Source: LMUY01 sp964245075 (GTDB taxonomy: Bacteria > Pseudomonadota > Alphaproteobacteria > Acetobacterales > Acetobacteraceae). Taken from it: a DNA stretch of 64,000 bases. The notes beneath the pieces are model-generated. The model was not told where the DNA came from. It made no database searches and was given only the letters and a program-made list of their open reading frames with translations. The stretch is from positions 14,239-78,238 of the forward strand of contig CAXTLC010000008.1 in the NCBI GenBank assembly GCA_964245075.1, written 5' to 3'. Below are positions 16,388 through 23,988 of this stretch, piece by piece. The position numbers and the translations under genes were made by a program. Within the stretch, counting starts at the first letter, position 1, and every line of letters begins with the position of its first letter.

Positions 16388-17547
16388 CACGCTTCCCCGG
16401 TCTTGCGGTAGGGCGAGTACTCCGCTTCCAGTTCCGCCATGCCTTCCAGCACCGCAGGGCGCTCCCGGCGCAGGAAGTCGTCCACGGCATGGCGCAGCCC
16501 GCCATGGGTGAGGTGGTGGGCGGAATAGGTCGGCCGGGGCAGGTAGCCGCGCTGGATCTTGTGCTGGCCCTGCGCGCCCGCCTCCACCCGCGCCACGCCC
16601 TGGGTGATGGCGAAGTCGATCGCGCGGTAGTAGCAGAGCTCGAAATGCAGGAACGGCCAGTCGCCGCGGCAGCCCCAGTTGCGGCCGTACAGCGCATCCC
16701 GCCCCAGCAGGTTCAACGCGCCGGCGACCGGCTCGCCCCCGTGCTCGGCCAGCATCAGCACCACCCGGTCCCCAAGCCGCTCGCCCAGCAGGGGAAAGAA
16801 TCGCTTGGTGAGGTAAGCGCTGCCCCACTTGCGGTCCACGGTGGACTGGTAGAAGCGGTAGAACGCGTCCCACTCCCGCCGGCCGATCTCTTGTCCGCGC
16901 AGGGTGCGGAACTCCAGCCCGGCCTCGTTCGCGTCGCGCCTTTCCCGCCGCAGCACCTTGCGCTTGCGGGAGGACAGGGCGCCCAGGAAGTCGTCGAACG
17001 TGCCGTAGCCGGCGTTTTCCCAATGGTACTGCTGCCCCAGCCGCTGCAGCCAGCCGGCGCGGCCCAGCGCTTCCCATTCCGCCTCGGTGCAGAAGGTGGC
17101 GTGCACGCCGGACAGCTTGAGCTGCCCGCAGGCCTGCACCAGCGCCTCGCCCAAGGCTTCCGGCGGCACGCCGCCGTCCGGACGGCACAGCAGGCGCGGA
17201 CCTGGCACCGGCGAGAACGGGACGGCCACTTGCAGCTTGGGATAATAGTCGCCGCCGGCCTGCTCGTAGGCATTGGCCCAGCCATGGTCGAACACATACT
17301 CGCCGTAGCTGTTGGATTTCGCGTACATCGGCGCCGCCGCCACCAGCCGCCCGGCGCCGTCCCGCAACGCGGCGTGCTGCGGCAGCCAGCCGGTGCGCGG
17401 CCCGGCGGACCCGCTGTCCTCCACCGCGGACAGGAAGGCATGGCTGACGAACGGGTTGTCGTCGCCGGCGCAAGCATCCCATTCCGCCGGGGCGATGCTC
17501 CCAATCGAGGGATGCAGGGTCAGGGTCAGGGAGGGAAGGCCGGGCAT
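16387..17547 (-). CDS. COG3146/DUF482 GNAT-like N-acyltransferase family protein
   Basis: A 386-residue protein of the family related to peptidoglycan-bridge Fem transferases. It shows the family's ordered blocks: DDNPFVSHAFLSAVEDSG near residue 30, PMYAKSNSYGEYVFDHGW, LSSRKRKVLRRER, YQSTVDRKWGSAYL, and the highly conserved EAGAQGQHKIQRGY with YSAHHL near the end. The fold has two GNAT halves. The function is not established for most members; acyl-CoA or aminoacyl transfer is expected. The start ATG at 17545-17547 is in front of the first strand (LTLTLHPSI). It lies 45 bp from the RidA gene stop and overlaps the CinA-type start. Confidence 0.75.
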   Translation of the reverse strand: MPGLPSLTLTLHPSIGSIAPAEWDACAGDDNPFVSHAFLSAVEDSGSAGPRTGWLPQHAALRDGAGRLVAAAPMYAKSNSYGEYVFDHGWANAYEQAGGDYYPKLQVAVPFSPVPGPRLLCRPDGGVPPEALGEALVQACGQLKLSGVHATFCTEAEWEALGRAGWLQRLGQQYHWENAGYGTFDDFLGALSSRKRKVLRRERRDANEAGLEFRTLRGQEIGRREWDAFYRFYQSTVDRKWGSAYLTKRFFPLLGERLGDRVVLMLAEHGGEPVAGALNLLGRDALYGRNWGCRGDWPFLHFELCYYRAIDFAITQGVARVEAGAQGQHKIQRGYLPRPTYSAHHLTHGGLRHAVDDFLRRERPAVLEGMAELEAEYSPYRKTGEA

Positions 17548-17591
17548 GGCGCAGGATATGGCGGCGCAGCATGGCGCCGCCAGCGCGGCGT

Positions 17592-18056
17592 TCACCGGAT
17601 GGCGAACATCCCTTCCACCTCGACCGCCGCGTCGCCGGGCAGGGCGGAAACCCCGATGGTGGAGCGGGCATGCCGCCCGGCCTCGCCGAACACCGCCACG
17701 GCCAGGTCGGATGCGCCGTTCATCACCAGGGCGTGCTGGGTGAAGCCGGGCGGGGAAGCGACGAACCCGCCCAGCCGTACCACCCGCTCCACTCGGTCCA
17801 AGTCCCCGTGGCAGGCGGCTTGCAGGTGCACCAGCACGTTGACCAGGCAGAGCCGCGCGGCTTCGCGCCCCTGCTCGACGGAAACGGTGAGGCCCACCTT
17901 GCCGGTGACGGCGATCGCGCCGTCGCGGGCGGGCACCTGGCCGGACACGACCACCAGGTTGCCGGTGCGCACGAAGGGGACGTAGTTCGCCATCGGCGCC
18001 ATGGGCCGCGGCAGGGTGATGCCCAGCTCGGCCAGGCGCGCCTCGACCGCGGCCAT
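17592..18056 (-). CDS. RidA/YjgF family protein
   Basis: A 154-residue member of the RidA superfamily, of the slightly longer RutC-like subgroup. Family marks: NYVPFVRTGNLVVVSGQVP near residue 25, then ARLCLVNVLVHL, VVRLGGFVAS, and the C-terminal GVSALPGDAAVEVEG. RidA enzymes hydrolyse reactive enamine/imine intermediates, but the Arg usually found at the active site near the end of the protein (in xRxxV positions) is not obvious here, so enzymatic activity is uncertain. Its ATG overlaps the stop of the upstream TSCPD gene (TGATG). Confidence 0.82.
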   Translation of the reverse strand: MAAVEARLAELGITLPRPMAPMANYVPFVRTGNLVVVSGQVPARDGAIAVTGKVGLTVSVEQGREAARLCLVNVLVHLQAACHGDLDRVERVVRLGGFVASPPGFTQHALVMNGASDLAVAVFGEAGRHARSTIGVSALPGDAAVEVEGMFAIR

Positions 18057-19507
18057 CAGCCAGCCACCAGGCGCAGGGCGGCGCGGGCGCGCCGGCGCGG
18101 CAGGTCCAGCGGCAGCAAGGGCGGCTCCGGCCGGGCGGGCGGCTCGGCGGCATCGGCCGGCACCGTGCGGCCGAGATAGGTGGCGGCGAGGGAGCGCACG
18201 ACGTAGTCCGGAATGGAAGAAGCGCAGTCGATCGCCGGGTCACCCTCGACCCCCCCGGCGGGGGCAAAATGGGTATGCGCCAGCGCATCCACGTAGGCAT
18301 CGAGCGGGGTGCCGTGCTGCAATCCGATCGACACGGCGGCGGCCAGCGCGTCCGCCAGCCCGCGCACGGCGGCACCTTCCCGCGGCAGGGCCAGGCCGAC
18401 TTCGCCGAGCCGGCCGTCAGGATACTCGCCGGTGCGGAGGAACACGCGGTGGCCGCCCACCGCGGCTTTCTGGGTGAAACCGCGGCGCCGGGGCGGCAGC
18501 GCCTCGCGCTTGGCGTCGTTCGCGGGGGAGGGGGCCGTGCCGGGCCGAGGGGGCGTCGCGTGCAGCATGGGGGCGACCGCGTCGTGCATGGCGGCGTGAT
18601 CGGCGGCGGTGGCGGCCGGCACCACCGGCTCCCCGGCCAGGCACGCGGCCAGGGCTGCTTCGGCCGCCATGCCGCGCGCGGCAAGCCAGGCGCGCGTGGC
18701 CCGCAGCAGGCCGTTGGCGCCGACCGGAGCGAACGCGGGGGCGATGCCGCCCGTTTCCACGCCGAGCAGCGCGTCGGCCGGACCCGGCGGCAGCACCGCG
18801 GTGCCGGCCCGCACGCTGCCGCAGCGGAGTGCGGCGGCACGGGCGTCGGCGGCGGCGGCGGCAAGGCCGGGCACGGCGCAGGCGGCTGGCGGCGCGGGCC
18901 AATCCGGGATGAGCGCCAGCAGGTCGGGCTGCGGCCCGGCGAGCGCCGCGTCCACCTGGCCGCGCAGCAGACCGGCCAGGCAAGCGGCGACATCCCGCGC
19001 CGGCTTGCCGGCGTAATCCAGCCCGAGGGCCGCGAGCAGCCCGGCGAGGTCGGCCATCGCCACGGCGTAACGGGAGGCATGGGGGGCGAGAAGGTGCAGG
19101 GCTTCCGCGGCGGTGGTCGCGGCGGCGGCATAGGCCGCGACGTCGAACCCGGTCACGGGATGGTGGAAGGCGGGCAGGTTCAGCACGAAGCCGGGCGCGT
19201 CGCCGGGCGAGCCGCGCCAAACGCCCTCGGTCGGCGCGCCTTGGCGGTGCAGCAGCAGGGCGTGGAGCCGGTTCGACAGCCCGGTGACCCCGGCCTCCTT
19301 GGCGCGGGCGGACAAGGGCAGGATCCAGGATTGCGCCAGCGCCGGCAGGGAAACGCGTGCCCCGCTGGGTGCCAGAACGCAGATCGCCGCCGCGGCGGCG
19401 TCATCCCACGCGGCTGGCAAGCGGACGAGCCGGGACGGCGCATCCGGGTCGGGCGCCGCCTCCATCTGCCGCAGCCGCACGCCCTGCCAGGTCCGGTCGG
19501 TTTTCAT
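18056..19507 (-). CDS. Class II ribonucleotide-reductase-like protein with TSCPD domain, apparently without catalytic core
   Basis: A 483-residue protein. Residues from about 340 to 460 are very like the C-terminal domain of adenosylcobalamin-dependent NrdJ: RRRGFTQKAAVGGHRVF, RTGEYPDGRLGEVGL, AAVSIGLQHGTPLDAYVDAL, HFAPAGGVEGDPAI and SIPDYVVRSLAATYLG occur in the same order. The N-terminal two thirds are Ala-rich and show scattered NrdJ-like helices (FDVAAYAAAATTAAEALHLL, ADLAGLLAALGLDYAGKPARD), but I do not see the thiyl-radical and redox Cys motifs of a working reductase. The ATG at 19507 heads a four-gene minus-strand set with RidA. Its role may be structural or regulatory; ribonucleotide reduction is unlikely. 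Confidence 0.6.
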   Translation of the reverse strand: MKTDRTWQGVRLRQMEAAPDPDAPSRLVRLPAAWDDAAAAAICVLAPSGARVSLPALAQSWILPLSARAKEAGVTGLSNRLHALLLHRQGAPTEGVWRGSPGDAPGFVLNLPAFHHPVTGFDVAAYAAAATTAAEALHLLAPHASRYAVAMADLAGLLAALGLDYAGKPARDVAACLAGLLRGQVDAALAGPQPDLLALIPDWPAPPAACAVPGLAAAAADARAAALRCGSVRAGTAVLPPGPADALLGVETGGIAPAFAPVGANGLLRATRAWLAARGMAAEAALAACLAGEPVVPAATAADHAAMHDAVAPMLHATPPRPGTAPSPANDAKREALPPRRRGFTQKAAVGGHRVFLRTGEYPDGRLGEVGLALPREGAAVRGLADALAAAVSIGLQHGTPLDAYVDALAHTHFAPAGGVEGDPAIDCASSIPDYVVRSLAATYLGRTVPADAAEPPARPEPPLLPLDLPRRRARAALRLVAG

Positions 19508-19636
19508 GACGCCACGCTAGTATGCAATGAGTGTCACGCAAAGCCGGATTTTGCGGTCTGCGGCCTGGCAACCACAATTGGCTGTGGGTCCACACGCGCG
19601 GATAGACCCAGCCTGCCACGCTGCTATAAGGCGGGC

Positions 19637-19990
19637 ATGACACTCATGATGCGCCTCGTCACCTCGCTTACCGGCCAACTGGTCGGAAAGGACGCCGCCG
19701 GAAACGTGTACTACCAGGGCAAGAGCGTCCGCCCCAGTGGCCGCCGCCGCCGGTGGGTGATGTACGCGGGCGAGGCCGAGGCCAGCACGGTCCCGCCCGA
19801 GTGGCATGCCTGGCTGCACTACACCACCGACGAGCCGATCCCGGAAACGGTGCGCCGCGCTTGGCAGAAGCCGCACCAGCCGAACCTGACCGGGACGCCG
19901 CTCGGCTACCGCCCGCCCGGCAGCGACTACATGGGCGGCCAGCGCGCACCCGCGACCGGCGACTACGAAGCCTGGACGCCCGGCAGCTAG
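19637..19990 (+). CDS. NADH dehydrogenase-associated NDUFA12/B17.2-like protein
   Basis: A 117-residue protein matching the alphaproteobacterial complex I accessory subunit related to mitochondrial B17.2. Marks: LVGKDAAGNVYYQGK near residue 15, RRRWVMYAGEAEAST, PPEWHAWLHYTTDEPI and the C-terminal PPGSDYMGGQRAPATGDYEAW. It has no signal peptide and would bind the peripheral arm of complex I. It is divergent from the TSCPD gene, with 129 bp between. MlaD starts two bases after its stop. Confidence 0.85.
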   Translation: MTLMMRLVTSLTGQLVGKDAAGNVYYQGKSVRPSGRRRRWVMYAGEAEASTVPPEWHAWLHYTTDEPIPETVRRAWQKPHQPNLTGTPLGYRPPGSDYMGGQRAPATGDYEAWTPGS

Positions 19991-19991
19991 C

Positions 19992-20489
19992 ATGGCGCGC
20001 CGGTCCGTTTCCGAGATTGCCGCGGGAGTCGTGGTGCTCGCCGTCGCCGTCGGCTTCCTGTTCTACGCGGTGACCAACACCGGCCGCGCCGGGCTTGGCG
20101 GCTACACGCTGCATGCGTCGTTCGACAACGCGGGCGGCATCGCCAGCGGCGCTGATGTACGCATCGCCGGGGTGAAGGTCGGCAGCGTCACCGGGCTGGC
20201 GATCGACCCGAAATCCTACCAGGCCATCGCCACCTTCACTGTGCAGGGTGACATCAAGCTGTCGGAGGACAGCAGCGCCGCCATCGCGACCGGCGGCCTG
20301 CTTGGCGGCAACTTCATCGCCCTGGCGACGGGCGGGGACGAGAAGATGCTGGCGAACGGCGGGACCATCACCATCACGCAATCGGCCGTGAACCTGGAGG
20401 ATCTGCTGGGCAAGTTCATCTTCAACGTCGGCAACCTGGCAGACGCCTCGCAGAAGCAGATGAATGCGTTGAAGGCCCGCACGCCATGA
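19992..20489 (+). CDS. mlaD: MlaD-type MCE-domain protein (outer-membrane lipid asymmetry)
   Basis: A 165-residue protein with an N-terminal membrane anchor (EIAAGVVVLAVAVGFLFYAV, residues 8-27) and one MCE domain (YTLHASFDNAGGIASGADV, then IAGVKVGSVTGLAID, then GGLLGGNFIAL). It is the periplasmic substrate-binding part of the Mla phospholipid transport system, held at the inner membrane. The C-terminal helix after residue 130 is the usual hexamer-pore region. The other mla genes are not in the window. Placing mlaD alone between NDUFA12 and DUF2155 is common in alphaproteobacteria. Its stop overlaps the next start. Confidence 0.87.
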   Translation: MARRSVSEIAAGVVVLAVAVGFLFYAVTNTGRAGLGGYTLHASFDNAGGIASGADVRIAGVKVGSVTGLAIDPKSYQAIATFTVQGDIKLSEDSSAAIATGGLLGGNFIALATGGDEKMLANGGTITITQSAVNLEDLLGKFIFNVGNLADASQKQMNALKARTP

Positions 20490-20695
20490 CTCCCGAACGG
20501 CTCTGGCCCGGCGCGGACGGCGCCCCGGTGAGCTGCCGCGAGAAGCTGCGGGTGCTGGAGGAGAACCATGCCGAGTTGCAGCAGGCCATGCAGGATGCGT
20601 TCGAGGATGCCGTGCTGATGGGGGTGGACGCTGCCGCGATGCGCGCCGTCCTCACCGGGATGGTGTCCGGGCTGCGGAACCCGGGGCGGACGTGA
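20486..20695 (+). CDS. Small hypothetical protein, 69 residues
   Basis: I do not recognise a named family. It is a short helical protein with no signal peptide (EKLRVLEENHAELQQAMQDA, then AMRAVLTGMVSGLRNP). Its ATG overlaps the mlaD stop (ATGA) and its stop overlaps the start of the next gene, so it is fixed inside a translationally coupled operon and is very probably real. Confidence 0.65.
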   Translation: MTPERLWPGADGAPVSCREKLRVLEENHAELQQAMQDAFEDAVLMGVDAAAMRAVLTGMVSGLRNPGRT

Positions 20696-21063
20696 CGCGG
20701 TTTCTCCCCGGGCTGGCCCTGCTTCTGGCTGCCGCCGCGCCGGCGCCGGACGCTCCTTCGGCGCCGGATGGCTGGCTGCCGCGGGAAACGGCTGATCTGC
20801 TCGTGCTCGACAAGGTGAGCGCCAAGGCCACCAGCGTCACGCTCAAGGTAGGTCAGGCGGCGGACAATGCCTCGCTGTCCATCGCGGTGCGCGCCTGCTC
20901 GGTGCGGCCGCCGGACCAGGAGAAGGACGCAGCGGCCTTTCTGGACATCAAGGACAGCCGGCCCGGGGCGCCCGGCTTCCATGGCTGGGTGCTGAAGAAC
21001 GAGCCAGGGCTGAACATGCTGGAGCATCCGGTTTACGACGTCCGCCTGGCGGGCTGCCATTGA
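20692..21063 (+). CDS. DUF2155 domain-containing secreted protein
   Basis: A 123-residue protein with a signal peptide (FLPGLALLLAAAAPAP). The mature domain has the DUF2155 pattern: AVLDKVS-like VLDKVSAKATSVTLKVGQ, two conserved Cys (RACSVRPP and the final Cys), AAFLDIKD and FHGWVLKNEPGLNMLEHPVYDVRL. The family is alphaproteobacterial, of unknown function, and usually sits beside NDUFA12, as here. The start is a GTG at 20692 overlapping the previous stop. The stop overlaps the otsB start. Confidence 0.83.
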   Translation: MTRFLPGLALLLAAAAPAPDAPSAPDGWLPRETADLLVLDKVSAKATSVTLKVGQAADNASLSIAVRACSVRPPDQEKDAAAFLDIKDSRPGAPGFHGWVLKNEPGLNMLEHPVYDVRLAGCH

Positions 21064-21794
21064 TGGATGCGCTGCCGCCATTCGAGCGCGCCGCGCTGCT
21101 GCTGGACCTCGACGGCACCCTGCTGGATTTCGCTCCCACTCCGGACCAGGTCGTGGTTCCGTCCGGCCTGTCCGACACGCTGGCGCGGCTGCGGGACACG
21201 CTGGACGGCGCGCTCGCGGTGATCACCGGCCGGCCCGTGGACCAGATCGACGCGCTGTTCCCGGGCGTGGTCCCCACCGTCGCGGGCGAGCATGGCGGCG
21301 CCCTCCGCCCCGCGCCGGGCGCTGCGCTGCTGCGGCCCGACCTGCCCGCCCTGCCTCCCTCCATGCTCGCGGCGGCCGAAGCGCTCGCTGCCAGGCATCC
21401 CGGCGTGGTGGTGGAGCACAAGCCGCACGGCGTGGTGCTGCATTACCGCCTGGCTGAGGCGGCCGGCCCGGCGCTGGAAGCAGGGCTGGCGCCGATCGTG
21501 CAGCCGGAACTCGCGCGTTTTCACGTGGTCCCGGCCCATTACGCTTGGGAGGTGCGGCCGCGCAACGCCGACAAAGGGCGCGCGGTGGAGGCCGTGATGG
21601 CGCTGCCCGCTTTCGCCGGCCGGCTGCCCGTGTTCATCGGCGACGACGTGACGGACGAGGACGGCATGCAAGCCGCCAGGCGAATGGGCGGCGCCGGGCT
21701 GTTCGTCCCGGAGGCATTTGGTGGACCAGCCGACGTGCGGGACTGGTTGCAGCATACCCGCACGGGCTGGGCCGCCATGCCTGGCCAGGCATGA
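21063..21794 (+). CDS. otsB: Trehalose-6-phosphate phosphatase
   Basis: A 243-residue HAD-superfamily phosphatase. Motif I is LLLDLDGTLLDF (residues 13-24) with the nucleophilic Asp, the lid region contains GEHGGALRP, and motif IV is FIGDDVTDEDGM, all in the OtsB order. The enzyme removes phosphate from trehalose 6-phosphate to make trehalose, a stress protectant. No OtsA synthase gene is adjacent, so the substrate must be made elsewhere or by another route. The ATG at 21063 overlaps the DUF2155 stop (TGATG); a TTG one codon earlier is a poorer choice. Confidence 0.87.
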   Translation: MDALPPFERAALLLDLDGTLLDFAPTPDQVVVPSGLSDTLARLRDTLDGALAVITGRPVDQIDALFPGVVPTVAGEHGGALRPAPGAALLRPDLPALPPSMLAAAEALAARHPGVVVEHKPHGVVLHYRLAEAAGPALEAGLAPIVQPELARFHVVPAHYAWEVRPRNADKGRAVEAVMALPAFAGRLPVFIGDDVTDEDGMQAARRMGGAGLFVPEAFGGPADVRDWLQHTRTGWAAMPGQA

Positions 21795-21812
21795 CCGCCG
21801 ATCCGACGAAAA

Positions 21813-22007
21813 TCAGGCTCCGAGCTGGCGGACCAAGGCGCCGCCCGCCCACCAGAGCAGACGGATGCTGATGACAGTGCTCAAAGCCATCAAGAGCAGC
21901 CCGACCCATGCATACGGCCGGTCCCGCGGTTGCGCGTCCCAATCGCTCGGGCTGTCATCAATGGCCCAGAGCGAATCCACCTCGTAATCGACGCGCGCGA
22001 GCATCAT
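21813..22007 (-). CDS. Small single-pass membrane protein, hypothetical
   Basis: A 64-residue frame with an acidic N-terminus and one hydrophobic segment (YAWVGLLLMALSTVISI) followed by LLWWAGGALVRQLGA. No family recognised. Starts are possible at ATG 22005-22007, ATG 22002-22004, or one 13 codons earlier (22044-22046). It converges on otsB with 18 bp between and is divergent from the galactonate genes. Coding status rests on the clean hydrophobic helix and a tidy fit between neighbours. Confidence 0.5.
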   Translation of the reverse strand: MMLARVDYEVDSLWAIDDSPSDWDAQPRDRPYAWVGLLLMALSTVISIRLLWWAGGALVRQLGA

Positions 22008-22079
22008 GCATTTCCTGATCGTATCGGATTGGGAATACAAGTGCATTCTTAACGCAACGCTAATGACGTGGAGCCCGGC

Positions 22080-22967
22080 ATGACTTTCATCGCGCTGGAT
22101 TGGGGCACCTCGTCGCTGCGGGCCGCGCTGATGGCGCCGGACGGCACGGTGCTGGACCGGGTCGCCACGGGAGACGGCATCATGGCGGCGAACGGCCGCG
22201 CGTTCCCGGATATCTTCGCCGCGGTCGCCGGCCCCTGGCTCCGCCCCGGCGCAGTGGCCCTGGCGAGCGGGATGATCGGTAGCCGGCAAGGCTGGCTGGA
22301 AGCGCCCTATGCGGCCTGCCCCGCCGGGCTGGGCGACCTCGCGGCGGCGATCGTGTGGACGGAAGCGGCGGGCGCGCGCGTCGGCTTCGTGCCCGGGCTC
22401 AGCTGGCGCGACACGGACGTGATGCGCGGGGAGGAAACCCAGGTCGCCGGCGCGCTGGCCCGGCTCGGCCTCCGTGCCGGCCTGTTCGTGCTCCCCGGGA
22501 CGCACAGCAAGTGGGCAATGGCGGCGGGCGGCGCCGTGACGGAGTTCCGCACCTTCATGACCGGGGAGGTGTTCGCCACCCTGCGCCGCCATTCCATCCT
22601 GGGCCGCACCCTCGCCGACGGCGACCCGGCTTTCGACGCCGGGGCCTTCGACGACGGCTGCCGCCGGGCGAAAAGCAGCGCCGCGGTGCTGCACGACCTG
22701 TTTTCCGCCCGCACGGAGGCTTTGTTCGGGCGGCGCAGCCCCGGGGCGCTGGTGTCCTACCTGTCCGGCCTGCTGGTCGGCGAGGAGGTCCGCGAAGCGC
22801 TGGCGCTGGTTCCGGCGGACGCCGTCACCCTCGTGTGCAGCCCCGCGCTGGCTTTGCCGTACGGCCGCGCGCTGGCGATGCACGGGGTGGCGCACCAAGT
22901 CCTGGACGGGGACGTGGCGTTCGCCGGCTTGCACGCGGTCGCCCACGCCGCCGGCCTGTTCGGTTGA
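22080..22967 (+). CDS. dgoK: 2-dehydro-3-deoxygalactonokinase
   Basis: A 295-residue sugar-acid kinase of the DgoK family. It starts with the ATP-binding strand IALDWGTSSLRAAL (residues 3-16). Then come ASGMIGSRQGWLEAPY, the diagnostic FVLPGTHSKWA and FMTGEVFATLRRHSIL, and CSPALALPYGRAL near the end. It phosphorylates 2-dehydro-3-deoxygalactonate in the De Ley-Doudoroff pathway of galactose and galactonate breakdown. The ATG at 22080 heads the frame directly at the ATPase fold. The aldolase for the product is encoded 13 bp downstream. Galactonate dehydratase is not in the window. Confidence 0.9.
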   Translation: MTFIALDWGTSSLRAALMAPDGTVLDRVATGDGIMAANGRAFPDIFAAVAGPWLRPGAVALASGMIGSRQGWLEAPYAACPAGLGDLAAAIVWTEAAGARVGFVPGLSWRDTDVMRGEETQVAGALARLGLRAGLFVLPGTHSKWAMAAGGAVTEFRTFMTGEVFATLRRHSILGRTLADGDPAFDAGAFDDGCRRAKSSAAVLHDLFSARTEALFGRRSPGALVSYLSGLLVGEEVREALALVPADAVTLVCSPALALPYGRALAMHGVAHQVLDGDVAFAGLHAVAHAAGLFG

Positions 22968-22980
22968 GGGAACGCCTGCC

Positions 22981-23607
22981 ATGGACTTCGCCGCCCATCT
23001 CGCTGCCTTTCCCCTCGTCGCCATCCTGCGCGGGATCAGCCCCGCCGAGGTGGAGGCGGTTGGCGCCGCGCTGGTGCGCCATGGTTTCCGCATCCTGGAA
23101 GTGCCGCTGAACTCGCCCGATCCATTCGAAAGCATCGCCCGCCTGCGCCGGTCGCTGCCGGAGGCGATGATCGGCGCCGGGACGGTGATCGACCCGGACG
23201 ACGCCGGGCGGGTGAGCGAGGCGGGCGGCCAGTTGGTGGTGATGCCGCATGGCGACACGGCGGTGATCCGGCGGGCGAAGTCGCTCGGCCTGGCCTGCAC
23301 GCCCGGGGTCGCCACCCCGACCGAGGCGTTCGCCGCCTTGGCCGCGGGGGCGGACGCGCTGAAGCTGTTCCCTGCCGAAGGATTGCCGCCGGCGGTGGTG
23401 AAGGCGTGGCTGGCCGTGCTGCCCCGCGGGGCGGCGCTGCTGCCGGTGGGCGGGATCAACCCGGGCAATATGGCGCCATACTGGCAGGCCGGTGCGCGCG
23501 GCTTCGGCCTGGGCTCGGCGCTTTACAAGCCGGGGATGGGCGCTGCGGAGGTGGATGCGACTGCCGCGGCGTTCGCGGCGGCGGCTGGCGCGTTGCCGCC
23601 CCGCTGA
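22981..23607 (+). CDS. dgoA: 2-dehydro-3-deoxy-6-phosphogalactonate aldolase
   Basis: A 208-residue class I aldolase of the KDPG/KDPGal family. Marks: LVAILRGISPAEVEAVG, the Glu strand ILEVPLNSPDPFESI, GAGTVIDPDDA, the Schiff-base Lys in ALKLFPAEG, and VGGINPGNM. The wording EVPLNSPDP rather than EVTLRTP marks the galactonate (DgoA) branch over Eda. It splits 2-dehydro-3-deoxy-6-phosphogalactonate to pyruvate and glyceraldehyde 3-phosphate. It is co-transcribed with dgoK. Confidence 0.9.
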   Translation: MDFAAHLAAFPLVAILRGISPAEVEAVGAALVRHGFRILEVPLNSPDPFESIARLRRSLPEAMIGAGTVIDPDDAGRVSEAGGQLVVMPHGDTAVIRRAKSLGLACTPGVATPTEAFAALAAGADALKLFPAEGLPPAVVKAWLAVLPRGAALLPVGGINPGNMAPYWQAGARGFGLGSALYKPGMGAAEVDATAAAFAAAAGALPPR

Positions 23608-23751
23608 CCTGTTGCTCCGCCGCGAACCGGCCGGAGCGGAGCCTTCAATCTGTTGTGATATGGATCACCACACCTGTAAACTCCACGTGACGTAGCCGTA
23701 TGCATGGAGGGCGGGTGCCCCCTGCGTAACGACCGGCAGAAAGCCTGAACC

Positions 23752-23988
23752 ATGTCCCTGCGATCGACCATATTTCAGCAGATGGCGGATATTGCCGCCC
23801 AGCAGAAGAAGATCCTGGCGCCGCTGTCCGACAGGTTGAGCCTGGCGGACACCGGCCTGGACTCATTGTGCCTGGCGCTGCTCGTCGCTTCCCTGGACGA
23901 CACGCTCGGGCTCGATCCCTTCAGCGCCGACCCGCCTTTTCCCGTGACCGTCGGGCAATTCGTGGCCCTGTATGAGAATGCCGCCTGA
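23752..23988 (+). CDS. Acyl carrier protein
   Basis: A 78-residue carrier protein. The phosphopantetheine site is Ser38 in ADTGLDSLCLALLVASLD; the D-S-L core is standard, though Cys follows where Met or Ile is common. The N-terminal helix MADIAAQQKKIL and the C-terminal TVGQFVALYENA helix fit the fold. It is shorter and less acidic than housekeeping ACP and is therefore probably a dedicated carrier. Its last 17 bases overlap the start of the adenylate-forming ligase gene, suggesting that this ligase loads it. The ATG at 23752 has no strong Shine-Dalgarno. Confidence 0.8.
   Translation: MSLRSTIFQQMADIAAQQKKILAPLSDRLSLADTGLDSLCLALLVASLDDTLGLDPFSADPPFPVTVGQFVALYENAA

Noticed and set aside
22981..23607. 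The aldolase as Entner-Doudoroff Eda
   Set aside because: It is coupled to DgoK, and the EVPLNSPDP block fits the galactonate branch; Eda-type wording (EVTLRTP) is absent.
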